Shown: positions 24,968 through 33,407 of the stretch, piece by piece | Layout: every line of letters starts with the position of its first letter | Position numbering within the stretch: position 1 is the stretch's first letter | NCBI GenBank assembly: GCA_021155965.1 | Contig: JAJNBJ010000007.1 | Coordinates: 59,395 to 123,394 of the forward strand | Direction of reading: 5' to 3' | Length of the DNA stretch: 64,000 nucleotides | Source of the DNA: Flavipsychrobacter sp. | Lineage (GTDB): Bacteria > Bacteroidota > Bacteroidia > Chitinophagales > Chitinophagaceae | The notes under the pieces: generated by a model | Database searches by the model: none | What the model was told of the DNA's origin: nothing | The model's input: the letters and a program-made list of their open reading frames with translations, nothing else | Program-made: the position numbers and the translations under genes

Positions 24968-26092
24968 TTATGCAGCTGTTTGTACTATTGCCACAACATT
25001 CTCTTCGTTGGCACGGCGTTTTCTGCCACCCATTCTTTGCAGCAGCGAGTAGATATCGCCATAATACGTTGGATCGCCTTTACGCTCGAAGAATACAGTT
25101 GGCCCCTGTGCGCGGGCTACAGCATTCTTTTGCCAGAAAATACCGGCCGCATTATCTGTAGCTGCGCCTGCAGTGCCGTATGGATTAAGCACGGGCGTAC
25201 CGGCATTAGTGTAGGTAACTACAGATGAACGCTTAAAGATGGTAAAGCCCATCAACTTGCCGCGGATGGCCTCTTCAGCGCTATCAAAAAGCAAAGCGGG
25301 TTCGCGGTACTTGCTTGCTATAAGGTCATCAATGAGCTCATTATACATGGCCACATCCAGGATCCCGTAGCGGTCGTTCTGGGGCACGTTGGCATTGTCC
25401 ATTTTTGTCATTATCGCTTTCAGGTCGTACAGCCCGAACTTGAGGCGATTGCCCGTTGCGCTGGGGGTGTGCGCCGGTACTTCCACGGGCGTTGAAGCTG
25501 CATCATTATTCATGATACCGGAAGTACGCACAATATTGGCTGCCGGCGCCCATTTTGTGAGCATGTAATCGCCTATCACTTCATTGAGGCTTTCCTCGTG
25601 TTCCATCAGAATGCTCTCGCGTTTATCATAACTCAGCTCCATTGCCTCTGCATTGTCTATCAATATAGGATCGCTGGTGTAGGGCTCGAGGGCATAGGTA
25701 ATATCGGTATCGGTGCGTTGTACCACAGTTGCGGGGAGCGAGCTGCGGTTGATCACAATGGTGGCTTTTGAACCCGCCTGCGGGATATGCACCACCTTGC
25801 CGCCTAATATATACTGGCTCTCATCAACCGAGGCAAGCAGAAACTTATTGTTCTTAAAGAGATTACCCTCAATATGGTTCTGCCATATCTCGGCCTGGAT
25901 AGCCATGCAGGCAAGGCCATTACTATTGCCCCAGCGTGCAGGTGCGAACGGCTTTAACAACGGCAATGCAATTGCCAGGATAAAAGTGGTGATACCTGCG
26001 GTACTACCCAGAACATCGGCGGCAATACCGCCCATCAGTGCAGCCATTGTAAAGGCAGCCGCGAAGCCTGTGATCGAAAATCTTGTTTTCAT
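24968..26092 (-). CDS. Major capsid protein with hydrophobic N-terminal module
   Basis: I start at the ATG at 26092 (374 residues). The body fits a phage major capsid protein: RESILMEHEESLNEVIGDYM, then YGILDVAMYNELIDDLIASK, FKRSSVVTYTNAGTPVLNP and a C-terminal FFERKGDPTYYGDIYSLLQR. It lies between the maturation protease and the tail genes, as expected. Residues 1-50 are strongly hydrophobic (FSITGFAAAFTMAALMGGIA and ILAIALPLLKPF), with two possible membrane helices. The same kind of start is found on the sheath protein. Capsid proteins do not normally have this. Confidence 0.75.
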   Translation of the reverse strand: MKTRFSITGFAAAFTMAALMGGIAADVLGSTAGITTFILAIALPLLKPFAPARWGNSNGLACMAIQAEIWQNHIEGNLFKNNKFLLASVDESQYILGGKVVHIPQAGSKATIVINRSSLPATVVQRTDTDITYALEPYTSDPILIDNAEAMELSYDKRESILMEHEESLNEVIGDYMLTKWAPAANIVRTSGIMNNDAASTPVEVPAHTPSATGNRLKFGLYDLKAIMTKMDNANVPQNDRYGILDVAMYNELIDDLIASKYREPALLFDSAEEAIRGKLMGFTIFKRSSVVTYTNAGTPVLNPYGTAGAATDNAAGIFWQKNAVARAQGPTVFFERKGDPTYYGDIYSLLQRMGGRKRRANEENVVAIVQTAA

Positions 26093-26290
26093 AGTGATTG
26101 TATTGGTTTTAAAAATTGTTTTTAGTCTTTTTGTCTGAATCGTGGATTTATCATTCTTAGCCCCCCTTTGCGAGACCGGTTGCGCACCTACGGAGCGCAT
26201 TGCCAGGATTGTTGCCCGGACTACAAAGCATTTGCCACCTAACGGGGCAATAACATGTAATGGCGCCTAATTTGAGTGTTTAACATATGC

Positions 26291-27274
26291 TTACACTTTC
26301 ATTCGTTTTTGCTTTGTTTTCATTTCTTCGAGTTTTTGGTTGTAGAGGGTTGGGGCATTTTCTTTTAGTGTAGGGAAGTAGCCGCCCTGGTCCAGTTCAT
26401 CCCAGCTTTTGTCTGCGAGGTAGAGTTCTGTACGGTCGTCGCGAAGCTTATCAACTATTGATGTGTAGCTGCTCATGGTATTCACCACATCGGCCAGCTC
26501 ATCGGGTTTGCCGGCAAACTGCAGTTCCAGCTTATCGCGCGTTGCTTTGTTGAACTTCCCATCGTTCAAGCCCTGGTCAAGGATGTGCTTTATCTTCTCT
26601 GCAGCAGTATGCTCACGCACAGTACTCAATTCGCCTTCTGCCTTCAGTACTGCAGCGGAAAGGCGTGCATTGTCGCCATGCAGGTTGCGAATGCCTGCTA
26701 TCACAGCATCTGATGTAGCACCATCACCAAGGCTGAGCAATGAAAGCACCTCATGAGTTACCAGCATCATTAATGATGGCTGCTCCACCTGCACCTTGTA
26801 TACAGAGGTAAGGTCTTCCAGGTTGATCGCATTCTCCTCGTGGTCGAACAGCTCTACCTTCATGGCGTTGCGGTTACCGGGGTTGTCGACCAGGCTACAT
26901 TCTTTGTTAAACCATTTTGTTACCACTACTATGGGATGCTGCGGGTCATCAGCATTGTCCTCCAGGTGGTACTCGAGAATGCAGAGCTTGCCTACGCTTG
27001 CCGAGTTAAGGAAGCCATCGAGCAACTCATTTACCGTGCGCTGTCCACGCGGATGGTCGAGGTTGATAGCGGGCCATCCTACAATGGTGTCGCCATCCAG
27101 TTGCACATCATCCCAACGCACCAGCACGCCATCCTCGGGATCGTGGCCATAATAGCCGATGGGGTTCTTAGCGAACTCATCCAGCAGGTAGCCGCTCGTG
27201 AGCAGCCGCATACCATACACATTCAGGCTGCTGTCGCTGAGAACGAATTTTTTGTCAATTTTTTGAAATGCCAT
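26291..27274 (-). CDS. Phage prohead protease with scaffold-like C-terminus
   Basis: The 327-residue product starts at the ATG at 27274 (MAFQKIDKKFVLSDSSLNVY); the upstream frame is repeat-derived. The N-terminal domain (LLDEFAKNPIGYYGHDPEDG, LDHPRGQRTVNELLDGFLNS, VTKWFNKECSLVDNPGNRNA) fits a capsid maturation protease with His and Ser candidates. The C-terminal half is helical (LSAAVLKAEGELSTVREHTA) and looks like a scaffold. It leads the minus-strand capsid/tail operon and faces the terminase operon across a divergent gap. Confidence 0.65.
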   Translation of the reverse strand: MAFQKIDKKFVLSDSSLNVYGMRLLTSGYLLDEFAKNPIGYYGHDPEDGVLVRWDDVQLDGDTIVGWPAINLDHPRGQRTVNELLDGFLNSASVGKLCILEYHLEDNADDPQHPIVVVTKWFNKECSLVDNPGNRNAMKVELFDHEENAINLEDLTSVYKVQVEQPSLMMLVTHEVLSLLSLGDGATSDAVIAGIRNLHGDNARLSAAVLKAEGELSTVREHTAAEKIKHILDQGLNDGKFNKATRDKLELQFAGKPDELADVVNTMSSYTSIVDKLRDDRTELYLADKSWDELDQGGYFPTLKENAPTLYNQKLEEMKTKQKRMKV

Positions 27275-27692
27275 TGTATTAATTTGAAAATGAGACAATT
27301 TGAAAATGCTTCTATTTTTGTTAGTTTTTTCTTCACTTTTTGCCTTTATAATGTTTGGATGGCGGGTTTGTTTTTGTTTGCGGGTATCTGAAGTAAACTT
27401 CGCATCTCTCATTCGCTGACCCTGTGCGCCTACGCGCTTTTGCGGTTACTTGCCGCGCTTTCATTCAACCCCCGCCATTTTCCAAACATCATACCGGGCT
27501 TGAACGATGTAAAATTGCAACCGAAAAAAAAAGTAAAAAAATCTATTTTCCTTGACGGTACTAAAACAGTACCATGACGGTACTGAAACAGTACCGTCAT
27601 GGTTTTTTCTTTTTTTGGTGTAAAAACTGCTTCCGAAATTTGTAAAATACAAGCCCCGCGTGGCATTGAAAGAATGAATAAAATTTAAAACC
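27275..27692. promoter_or_regulatory. Divergent control region of the two late operons
   Basis: This 418-base gene-free gap lies between the capsid/tail operon (minus) and the terminase operon (plus). It holds an AATTTGAAAATGAGACAATT repeat at 27281-27300 and the palindrome pair at 27554-27601, followed by a T-rich stretch. Frames that cross it have no protein-like content. It is the most likely site of late promoters for both operons. Confidence 0.55.
27554..27601. promoter_or_regulatory. Tandem palindromes in the divergent late region (operator candidates)
   Basis: The second unit is a perfect palindrome: CATGACGGTACTG (27573-27585), AAA, CAGTACCGTCATG (27589-27601). The first (27554-27577) is a near copy with ACGGTACT and CAGTACC arms. 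A T-rich run follows the second unit, but no plus-strand gene ends before it, so an operator is more likely than a terminator. Confidence 0.55.
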
Positions 27693-28148
27693 ATGGAAAA
27701 CACAAGCCTTAACAAAGCACAAAAAAAGGAGTATGCGAAAATGCTGTTCTTAAGAGAGGGATTTTCGCCAAAACAAGTAGCTGAAAAAGCAGAAGTACCG
27801 GAAAGCACCATATCTGCATGGGCAGCAAAAGAAAAGTGGGAATCGCAGCGAAAAGCGCTCACAGCAAGCAAAGCAGAGCAACTGGCATTTTTGTATGATA
27901 TACTTGCAAAACTTACAGAACAAGGCAAAGCGGCATTGGAAGATGATGACCCCAAAACCAATCCTGATACGGATTCGATAGAGAAAATATCGAGGTCGAT
28001 AGAGCGCCTGGAGAAAGATGCAGGCATTGGCAACATGATACAAACAGGCATTGAACTACTGAAGTATGTGCAGGACGAAGATATGGCCGCAGCAAAGGTG
28101 ATCAACAAGTGGTTCTATATTTTCATCCAAGATAAAATGAGTGCATAA
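27693..28148 (+). CDS. Terminase small subunit-like protein
   Basis: The 151-residue product has a helix-turn-helix at residues about 27-50 (GFSPKQVAEKAEVPESTISA, then WAAKEKW), like phage terminase small subunits, followed by a long helical region (FLYDILAKLTEQGKAALEDD). Its stop overlaps the start of the large terminase gene (TAATG). The small subunit would recognise packaging sites on DNA. Confidence 0.75.
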   Translation: MENTSLNKAQKKEYAKMLFLREGFSPKQVAEKAEVPESTISAWAAKEKWESQRKALTASKAEQLAFLYDILAKLTEQGKAALEDDDPKTNPDTDSIEKISRSIERLEKDAGIGNMIQTGIELLKYVQDEDMAAAKVINKWFYIFIQDKMSA

Positions 28149-29998
28149 TGAGTACTACAGTAAACCAATTGTTCACGAAGCTGAGTGATGAGCATTCGAA
28201 CATCGAGAGCGCAACACCCGTGAAGCGCAGGGAGAGCGCGGCACAACGGCGTGAACGTGTAAAAATGCTTGAGGAGAACCCAGAAGAGTGGATAAAGTAC
28301 TATTTCCCGAAGTATGCAAAGGCAGTGCCTGCGCCATTTCATGTTGCAGCTACCAAGCGTGTGCTTGAAAATGCCGAGTGGTATGAAGTGCGCAACTGGA
28401 GCAGGGAACTGGCGAAGTCAACGAGGGTGATGATGGAAGTGTTTTATTTGACCTTGGTTGGAAACTATCGCAGAGTAGAGTGCGGAGAAACAGAGCGGAA
28501 TCGGGAGAGCGAAGAGAGAATCCTGGAGGAAGAGAGCAGCAACGACGAGAGTGAAAGTCAGGCGCGAGCAGGCACCTCACCCCAACCCTCTCCACAAGTG
28601 GAGAGGGTGACTTCGCGAGAAAATACAGAGGTAATTTCCATGGTGGAGAGCGAGCCACAGATGAGTGCCGAGAAACAGTGCGAAGACACAGAGCGGGCAG
28701 CGGAGGAAGATAGCAATGATACAGAGCGGAGTGCGGAGGAAGAAAGCGGGGACACGGAAATTGCCATGCCATATGAAAGGGTGAAGAAGAAGAATGTGCT
28801 GCTTATTTCTAATTCGCTGGAGAATGCGGAGCGGTTGCTGATGCCTTATATGCTGAACCTGGCAAAGAACAACCGTATCATTCATGATTATGGCGCGCAA
28901 AAACAATTAGGGCAATGGACATCGACCGAGTTCGTGACGCGCGGTGGTGTTGCATTCCGGGCTGTGGGTGCGGGGCAATCGCCACGGGGATCGCGCAATG
29001 AAGATGCAAGGCCGGATATCATCATCTTCGACGACCTGGACACTGATGCCGATTGCCTGAACCCGGACATCATAGAACGCAGGTGGCACTGGGTGGAACA
29101 GGCCGTGATACCGGCACGATCCATCTCGAACCCGCTGCTGGTGCTATGGTGCGGCAACATAATAGCAGAAGACTGCTGCGTGGTGCGCGCACAAAAACTG
29201 GCTGATCATGTGGACATCGTAAACATACGCGATGAACAGGGCTTGAGCACATGGCCACAGAAGAACAGTGAACCAGACATAGACCGTGTGCTGAGCAAAA
29301 TATCTTATGCATCGCAACAAAAAGAGTACTTCAACAATCCCATGAACACAGGCAGAACATTTACACAGATAGTATGGGGAAAATGCCCTCCCCTGAGTGA
29401 TTTGAACTTAGTGGTAGTATATGCAGACCCCGGCACCAGCAACAGGGACATACCGGCGAAGAACAGCGGGCACCAGACATCGCGCAAGGCGATATTTATT
29501 GTGGGCAAGAAAGACGCCAGGTACTATGTCTATCATGGCTACCTGGATATTATGAGCCAGGACAACTTCATGCGCTGTCTTTATGAAGCACGCAACTACA
29601 TTGCAGGCTTATGCACTACTTTCTATGTAATAGAATGCAACTCGCTGCAGGAGCCATTTCATGATGAGGTGATTGCCAAGAAGAACAGCGCTTATGGCGC
29701 AACACATGGCGGCGCATTATCACTAACGAAAGACACCCGCCGTAAAACAGATAAATGGCTGCGGATAGAAGCTGAGCTTGAACCACTGAACCGCGACGGC
29801 AACCTCATTTTTAACGAAGAAGAACTGGACAACCCGCATATGGAACGGCTTGCAGCGCAATTGCTGGCAGCAAGCGCAACTTCAAAACAAATGGATGGCC
29901 CCGATTGTATTGAGGGTGCAAAGTATTTCCTGGATCGCAGGCAGCCTGTGAAGGAAAATGTGGGACAGGTGGAACGGGTGAACCCGAAGAGGTACTGA
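28148..29998 (+). CDS. Terminase large subunit with acidic repeat-derived insertion
   Basis: The 616-residue packaging motor shows a P-loop-like ELAKSTRVMM segment (about residues 83-92), Walker B IIIFDDLD and a C-terminal nuclease core with VVYADPG, VIECNS and GPDCIEGAKYFLD. Between the P-loop region and KNVLLISNSLENAERLL, about 100 residues of Glu/Ser/Asn-rich repeats are inserted, including the translated palindrome at 28585-28608. The frame stays open, so the protein may still be made. Whether it still packages DNA is uncertain. Mu gp28-like proteins are the nearest relatives by position. Confidence 0.75.
   Translation: MSTTVNQLFTKLSDEHSNIESATPVKRRESAAQRRERVKMLEENPEEWIKYYFPKYAKAVPAPFHVAATKRVLENAEWYEVRNWSRELAKSTRVMMEVFYLTLVGNYRRVECGETERNRESEERILEEESSNDESESQARAGTSPQPSPQVERVTSRENTEVISMVESEPQMSAEKQCEDTERAAEEDSNDTERSAEEESGDTEIAMPYERVKKKNVLLISNSLENAERLLMPYMLNLAKNNRIIHDYGAQKQLGQWTSTEFVTRGGVAFRAVGAGQSPRGSRNEDARPDIIIFDDLDTDADCLNPDIIERRWHWVEQAVIPARSISNPLLVLWCGNIIAEDCCVVRAQKLADHVDIVNIRDEQGLSTWPQKNSEPDIDRVLSKISYASQQKEYFNNPMNTGRTFTQIVWGKCPPLSDLNLVVVYADPGTSNRDIPAKNSGHQTSRKAIFIVGKKDARYYVYHGYLDIMSQDNFMRCLYEARNYIAGLCTTFYVIECNSLQEPFHDEVIAKKNSAYGATHGGALSLTKDTRRKTDKWLRIEAELEPLNRDGNLIFNEEELDNPHMERLAAQLLAASATSKQMDGPDCIEGAKYFLDRRQPVKENVGQVERVNPKRY
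28585..28608. repeat. Palindromic repeat inserted in the terminase gene
   Basis: ACCCTCTCCAC, AA, GTGGAGAGGGT is a perfect 11-base inverted repeat, preceded by CACCTCACCCCA. This CTCACCCCAACCCTCTCC word is, from memory, a widespread dispersed palindrome. Here it is translated in frame inside the terminase. Confidence 0.65.
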
Positions 29999-30130
29999 TT
30001 AGCTGATGTGATGATTGGCTGATTAGCTAATGACCGAGTTCTGTAGCCAGGACCAGTGATCCTAAAAATGCACAAGCGGTTGCCTGAATTACTGATTAAG
30101 CGGATTGTGCAGATTACACAGATTTGAGAC
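29998..30130. repeat. Gap with short tandem and dispersed repeats
   Basis: GCTGATTAGCTAATG-type units repeat at 29998-30035, and GATTAAGCGGATTGTGCAGA followed by TTACACAGATTTGAG lies near 30092-30127. The latter is related to the repeat at 21267-21296. No gene is supported. Confidence 0.5.
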
Positions 30131-30173
30131 ATGAATTTCCATTTTTAGAAACAGAATATAAAACCCAAAAACT

Positions 30174-30608
30174 ATGGCATATTTAAGAAAAGAAGACCTC
30201 TATACGGTCATTTACCCGGAGATACTGGAGCAGATAACACGCCGGGACGACACCATAATAAACCGTGCAATTGCAAGCGGGATGCAGGAAGTAAAGAGCT
30301 ACCTAAGCCGGTGGGACCTGGTACAATTATTTGGCGACGATGAGACAGAACCTGTTGTTGCCGATGAGTGGCTGAAGGCCATCACCAAGGATGTAGCGGC
30401 ATGGTGGATCATCAAGCTGGGAAATCCCGGCATCAATTACGAGCATATACGCACGTGCTACCAGGATTCGATCAATGTTTTGCGCCAGCTACAGGCGGGC
30501 AAAATGCAGCCTGATGGATGGCCCTATAAAGACACTACCGAAGAAAGTGCGCCGGACGGGAATAGCGTGGAGTGGAGTTCTAACCCTAAACGGAGCACCC
30601 GATTTTAG
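30174..30608 (+). CDS. Mu gp36-like protein (DUF1320)
   Basis: The 144-residue product has the typical N-terminus of gp36/DUF1320 proteins (AYLRKEDLYTVIYPEILEQI and then RDDTIINRAIASGMQEVKSY), followed by helices (WLKAITKDVAAWWIIKLGNP). In Mu this protein belongs to the head-tail joining set. It sits between the terminase and the portal here. Confidence 0.75.
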   Translation: MAYLRKEDLYTVIYPEILEQITRRDDTIINRAIASGMQEVKSYLSRWDLVQLFGDDETEPVVADEWLKAITKDVAAWWIIKLGNPGINYEHIRTCYQDSINVLRQLQAGKMQPDGWPYKDTTEESAPDGNSVEWSSNPKRSTRF

Positions 30609-30680
30609 ACTACTTAACCGTAAAGACGCAGAGAAGACCAATATTTAAAAAAAAATCAATTACCAGAAAACAAGAATACT

Positions 30681-31907
30681 ATGGCAAACAGTAAGAGACA
30701 AAAACATGTGGCTGCGGAAGGGCAGCTCAATCCTACGCTTTATGCGGACCAGCCTGTAACGGGCGGTGAAACGAAGATCGTTATTAATGAACTGCAGGTG
30801 CGGCAGGTGGTGCGCAACGTACTGGAGATACAGGACTGGCGCAATGCACTTACCGGGGCAGACAGCCGCTACAACCCCAACCGGACAAGGCTTTACGATA
30901 TTTACTCGGACATATTGCTTGACGGGCACTTATCGGGCATTGTTACCAAGCGTATTGATGCAGTGCTGAACAAACCATTATTCTATAAAAGCGCGGATGG
31001 CAATGTTGTTGATGCAATGACGAAGTTCATCCGGTCGTGGGAGTTCAGGAAGGTGATGCATTATATACTGGATACTTTGTTCTGGGGCATTACAGGCATT
31101 GAATTCGTTCCGGGAGCTGAATTCAGGGCAAGGCTGATACCACGCAAGCACATCAAGCCCAAAACGCAGATCATCTCAATTGAACAGAATTCGCAGGACG
31201 AAGGCATCCCTTACACTGCACTTGACAATGTATGGGTGATCGGCGAGGCTGAAGACCTGGGGTTATTGCTGAAATGCGCACCACACGTGATCTACAAGCG
31301 TGGCATGTTTGGAGACTGGTCGCAGTATATAGAGGTGTTCGGGATACCGATACGCACTATGCATTATGATGCTAATGACCAGCAAACCAAGCTGGAGCTG
31401 AAGCAGGTACTGGATGGGTCGGGATCGGCGCTGTCGATGATGATACCGAAAGGCGTGGAATTTAAAATAGAAGATGGCAAAACATCGAATGGGGACGGCA
31501 AGTTGCAGGATACCTTTAACCGGGCACTGAATAATGAGCTGTCCATCATTGTACTGGGAAATACAGAGACAACAACGAGCAGCAACTATTCGGGTGCATC
31601 GCTGGCAAAATCGAAAGTACACCTGGAGCAACAGAACGAGATAGCCAAGAATGACATTGCTTACCTGTGCGCGCAACTGAATGCGCCACATTTCCATAAG
31701 ATACTGCAATCGTACGGGTTGCCGGTTGCAGAGGCTGGCTATGTCGAGATCAATAAGGATATTGATATTGACTTCCTGGCGCAACGGGTGCAGATAGACA
31801 CCGCACTGCTGAATGCAGGTGTGCAACTGACGCAGGAATACTTCAGGGAGACGTATAATTTGCCGAAACCGGAGGCGGGGGAGACGCTTGTTAATGCGGC
31901 AATGTGA
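30681..31907 (+). CDS. Portal protein, DUF935/Mu gp29-like
   Basis: The 408-residue protein has DUF935 portal features: LYDIYSDILLDGHLSGIVTK, then WEFRKVMHYILDTLFWGITG, RLIPRKHIKPK and a central FGIPIRTMHYDA. The C-terminal GYVEINKDIDIDFLAQRVQI and ALLNAGVQLTQEYFRETYNL are also typical. The portal forms the DNA channel of the head. It is shorter than some gp29 proteins (about 500), so the distal part may differ. Confidence 0.8.
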   Translation: MANSKRQKHVAAEGQLNPTLYADQPVTGGETKIVINELQVRQVVRNVLEIQDWRNALTGADSRYNPNRTRLYDIYSDILLDGHLSGIVTKRIDAVLNKPLFYKSADGNVVDAMTKFIRSWEFRKVMHYILDTLFWGITGIEFVPGAEFRARLIPRKHIKPKTQIISIEQNSQDEGIPYTALDNVWVIGEAEDLGLLLKCAPHVIYKRGMFGDWSQYIEVFGIPIRTMHYDANDQQTKLELKQVLDGSGSALSMMIPKGVEFKIEDGKTSNGDGKLQDTFNRALNNELSIIVLGNTETTTSSNYSGASLAKSKVHLEQQNEIAKNDIAYLCAQLNAPHFHKILQSYGLPVAEAGYVEINKDIDIDFLAQRVQIDTALLNAGVQLTQEYFRETYNLPKPEAGETLVNAAM

Positions 31908-31990
31908 CAATTCGGCAATTCGACAATGCACACAATTTGATCACCAAAAAAAAATCTTTAGAGAAAATAATTTAAAACCAACCTATTATC

Positions 31991-32563
31991 ATGAATAGTC
32001 CATTTGCATTATTATTTCTTGCCATGCAGGAGCGCATAGGCGCAATTATTGACCCGGATACCAGCGATCCGTTATTTGCATTTATTGACCAGGATTACGG
32101 GCAGCTTGAACGTACCATCAGCGGGCTGCCTTCAGTATCTTTTCCTTGTGCGCTGATAGATATTGAAGATGCGGATTTTGACAATGCCGGGGATAACACA
32201 CAAACTGCCACGTTGAAGATAAGCATACGCGTTGGCTTTGCACCGTACAGCAGCACAAGCGGGCTTACGCCGGAAGAGTGGAAACTGCGTGCGCTCGCTT
32301 TTTACGAACAGGAACAGGCGCTGCACCTGGCACTACAGGGATGGAGCCCCGGTGAGGTAACTATTACAGAGGAGCCACTTGCCACGGCCGACCTTTCAGA
32401 TACCTTCGGGCACTTTATACGGGTGCATACACACAGCGAGCGGCGCGTGGATACGCTGCGTATACGCCATCTTACGTATACCATCGGCATGCAGGACTAC
32501 AGCACAAGGCCTGTGGTTACCATGGCTGAGGTGGAACCGGATATTGAGGATGAGGTTATTTAA
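31991..32563 (+). CDS. Mu gp37-like head-tail joining protein
   Basis: This 190-residue protein ends the plus-strand packaging operon. The region QERIGAIIDPDTSDPLFAFI and FPCALIDIEDADFDNAGDNT, with later RVHTHSERRVDTLRIRHLTY, fits small tail-terminator or gp37-like proteins that measure a short alpha-beta domain. The call is by position and fold pattern. A terminator follows it. Confidence 0.55.
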   Translation: MNSPFALLFLAMQERIGAIIDPDTSDPLFAFIDQDYGQLERTISGLPSVSFPCALIDIEDADFDNAGDNTQTATLKISIRVGFAPYSSTSGLTPEEWKLRALAFYEQEQALHLALQGWSPGEVTITEEPLATADLSDTFGHFIRVHTHSERRVDTLRIRHLTYTIGMQDYSTRPVVTMAEVEPDIEDEVI

Positions 32564-32567
32564 TGGC

Positions 32568-32918
32568 TCAATTTGGGAATATGAGAGAATTGGCGCAGGG
32601 ATACACTTTGCGCCAATTCTTTATTACTGCCGCTCCATCTGGAGCGGAACGGGGGGATCGAATGCGGGGTTGCGGGTGATGGTGATAATCATCGGCCCAG
32701 AAAGCCTTGGCGCCAACGAACGGCACCAGGTAGCCATGTGTACTTACCAGTTTGCTGTTCACCTGCATATTATAGGCTTTTACCGAACCAAAGGCAAGCT
32801 TAAAATCGCTCTCACTTATATTGAGGTCTTTGTAGCTAGAGATAATGGTTGCACCGGGATGAATTTTTTCTTCCTCTTTTTTTATAGCTTCCGCCCGTTC
32901 AATAAGTTCTGCTCCCAT
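32568..32918 (-). CDS. Hypothetical protein reading into terminator hairpins
   Basis: The first about 75 residues (MGAELIERAEAIKKEEEKIH, then LAFGSVKAYNMQVNSKLVST) look like a real protein. The last about 30 (RIRSPRSAPDGA onward) are translated from the terminator and palindrome at 32586-32647, so the true end may have been replaced by a repeat. No family is recognised. It lies 35 bases after the secreted 137-residue gene and could be its partner. Confidence 0.4.
   Translation of the reverse strand: MGAELIERAEAIKKEEEKIHPGATIISSYKDLNISESDFKLAFGSVKAYNMQVNSKLVSTHGYLVPFVGAKAFWADDYHHHPQPRIRSPRSAPDGAAVIKNWRKVYPCANSLIFPN
32586..32625 (+). terminator. Terminator of the packaging operon
   Basis: AGAATTGGCGCA (32586-32597) pairs with TGCGCCAATTCT (32609-32620) and is followed by TTATT. 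It lies 22 bases after the gp37-like stop. A second short palindrome, CCGCTCCATCTGGAGCGG, lies at 32630-32647. Confidence 0.7.
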
Positions 32919-32953
32919 ACCTTAGCTGAGTCTTCCTCCTCCTTTGCCCGTAT

Positions 32954-33367
32954 TTATTCCTTAATAACTCTTTTGTCCCTGTGCGAGACATTGATATTGG
33001 CGTAGAAGTTAAGCTCGTTCCGGTAGTTGGTAGCGTCAAATTTTTTATCCAGGCCCTGGATATCGGAGAGGAACAGTTTTGCATCGCTTATAAAATCGAT
33101 TTCCTTATTCTCCGTAATATAGGCCCTCATCCTGTCGAGCAGGGGTTGCAGCTCTTTTAATGCACGGGCCAACATTGCGTCGGCGCCGGTACCAGAGGCT
33201 ATCCTGCCAAGTGCATCTTTGTTATAGCGCTGTATAAGCGCCGTTTGCTTATAGTAATGAAATGTGTCGATGGTATAGCGCAGGCTGTGGATGCCCTTTT
33301 CCTTTGGGTAGGCTGCTGAGCCCAATGCAAGAATAGCTACGATAGTGATAAGCAGGGTTTGCTTCAT
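32954..33367 (-). CDS. Small secreted protein, function unknown
   Basis: The 137-residue product has a clear signal peptide (MKQTLLITIVAILALGSAAY). The mature part is helical (IHSLRYTIDTFHYYKQTALI and LARALKELQPLLDRMRAYIT). It does not resemble phage proteins. With the topoisomerase and cupin genes upstream, it forms a group of host-type genes inside the phage element. Confidence 0.65.
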   Translation of the reverse strand: MKQTLLITIVAILALGSAAYPKEKGIHSLRYTIDTFHYYKQTALIQRYNKDALGRIASGTGADAMLARALKELQPLLDRMRAYITENKEIDFISDAKLFLSDIQGLDKKFDATNYRNELNFYANINVSHRDKRVIKE

Positions 33368-33407
33368 GATCTCCGGCTTTCCCGAAAGATAGTAAAATAA
33401 TTTTTGA

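Noticed and set aside
27461..28108. 215-residue minus frame opposite the terminase small subunit
   Set aside because: Covers the antisense of a convincing gene and the palindrome region; Ser/Phe-rich shadow.
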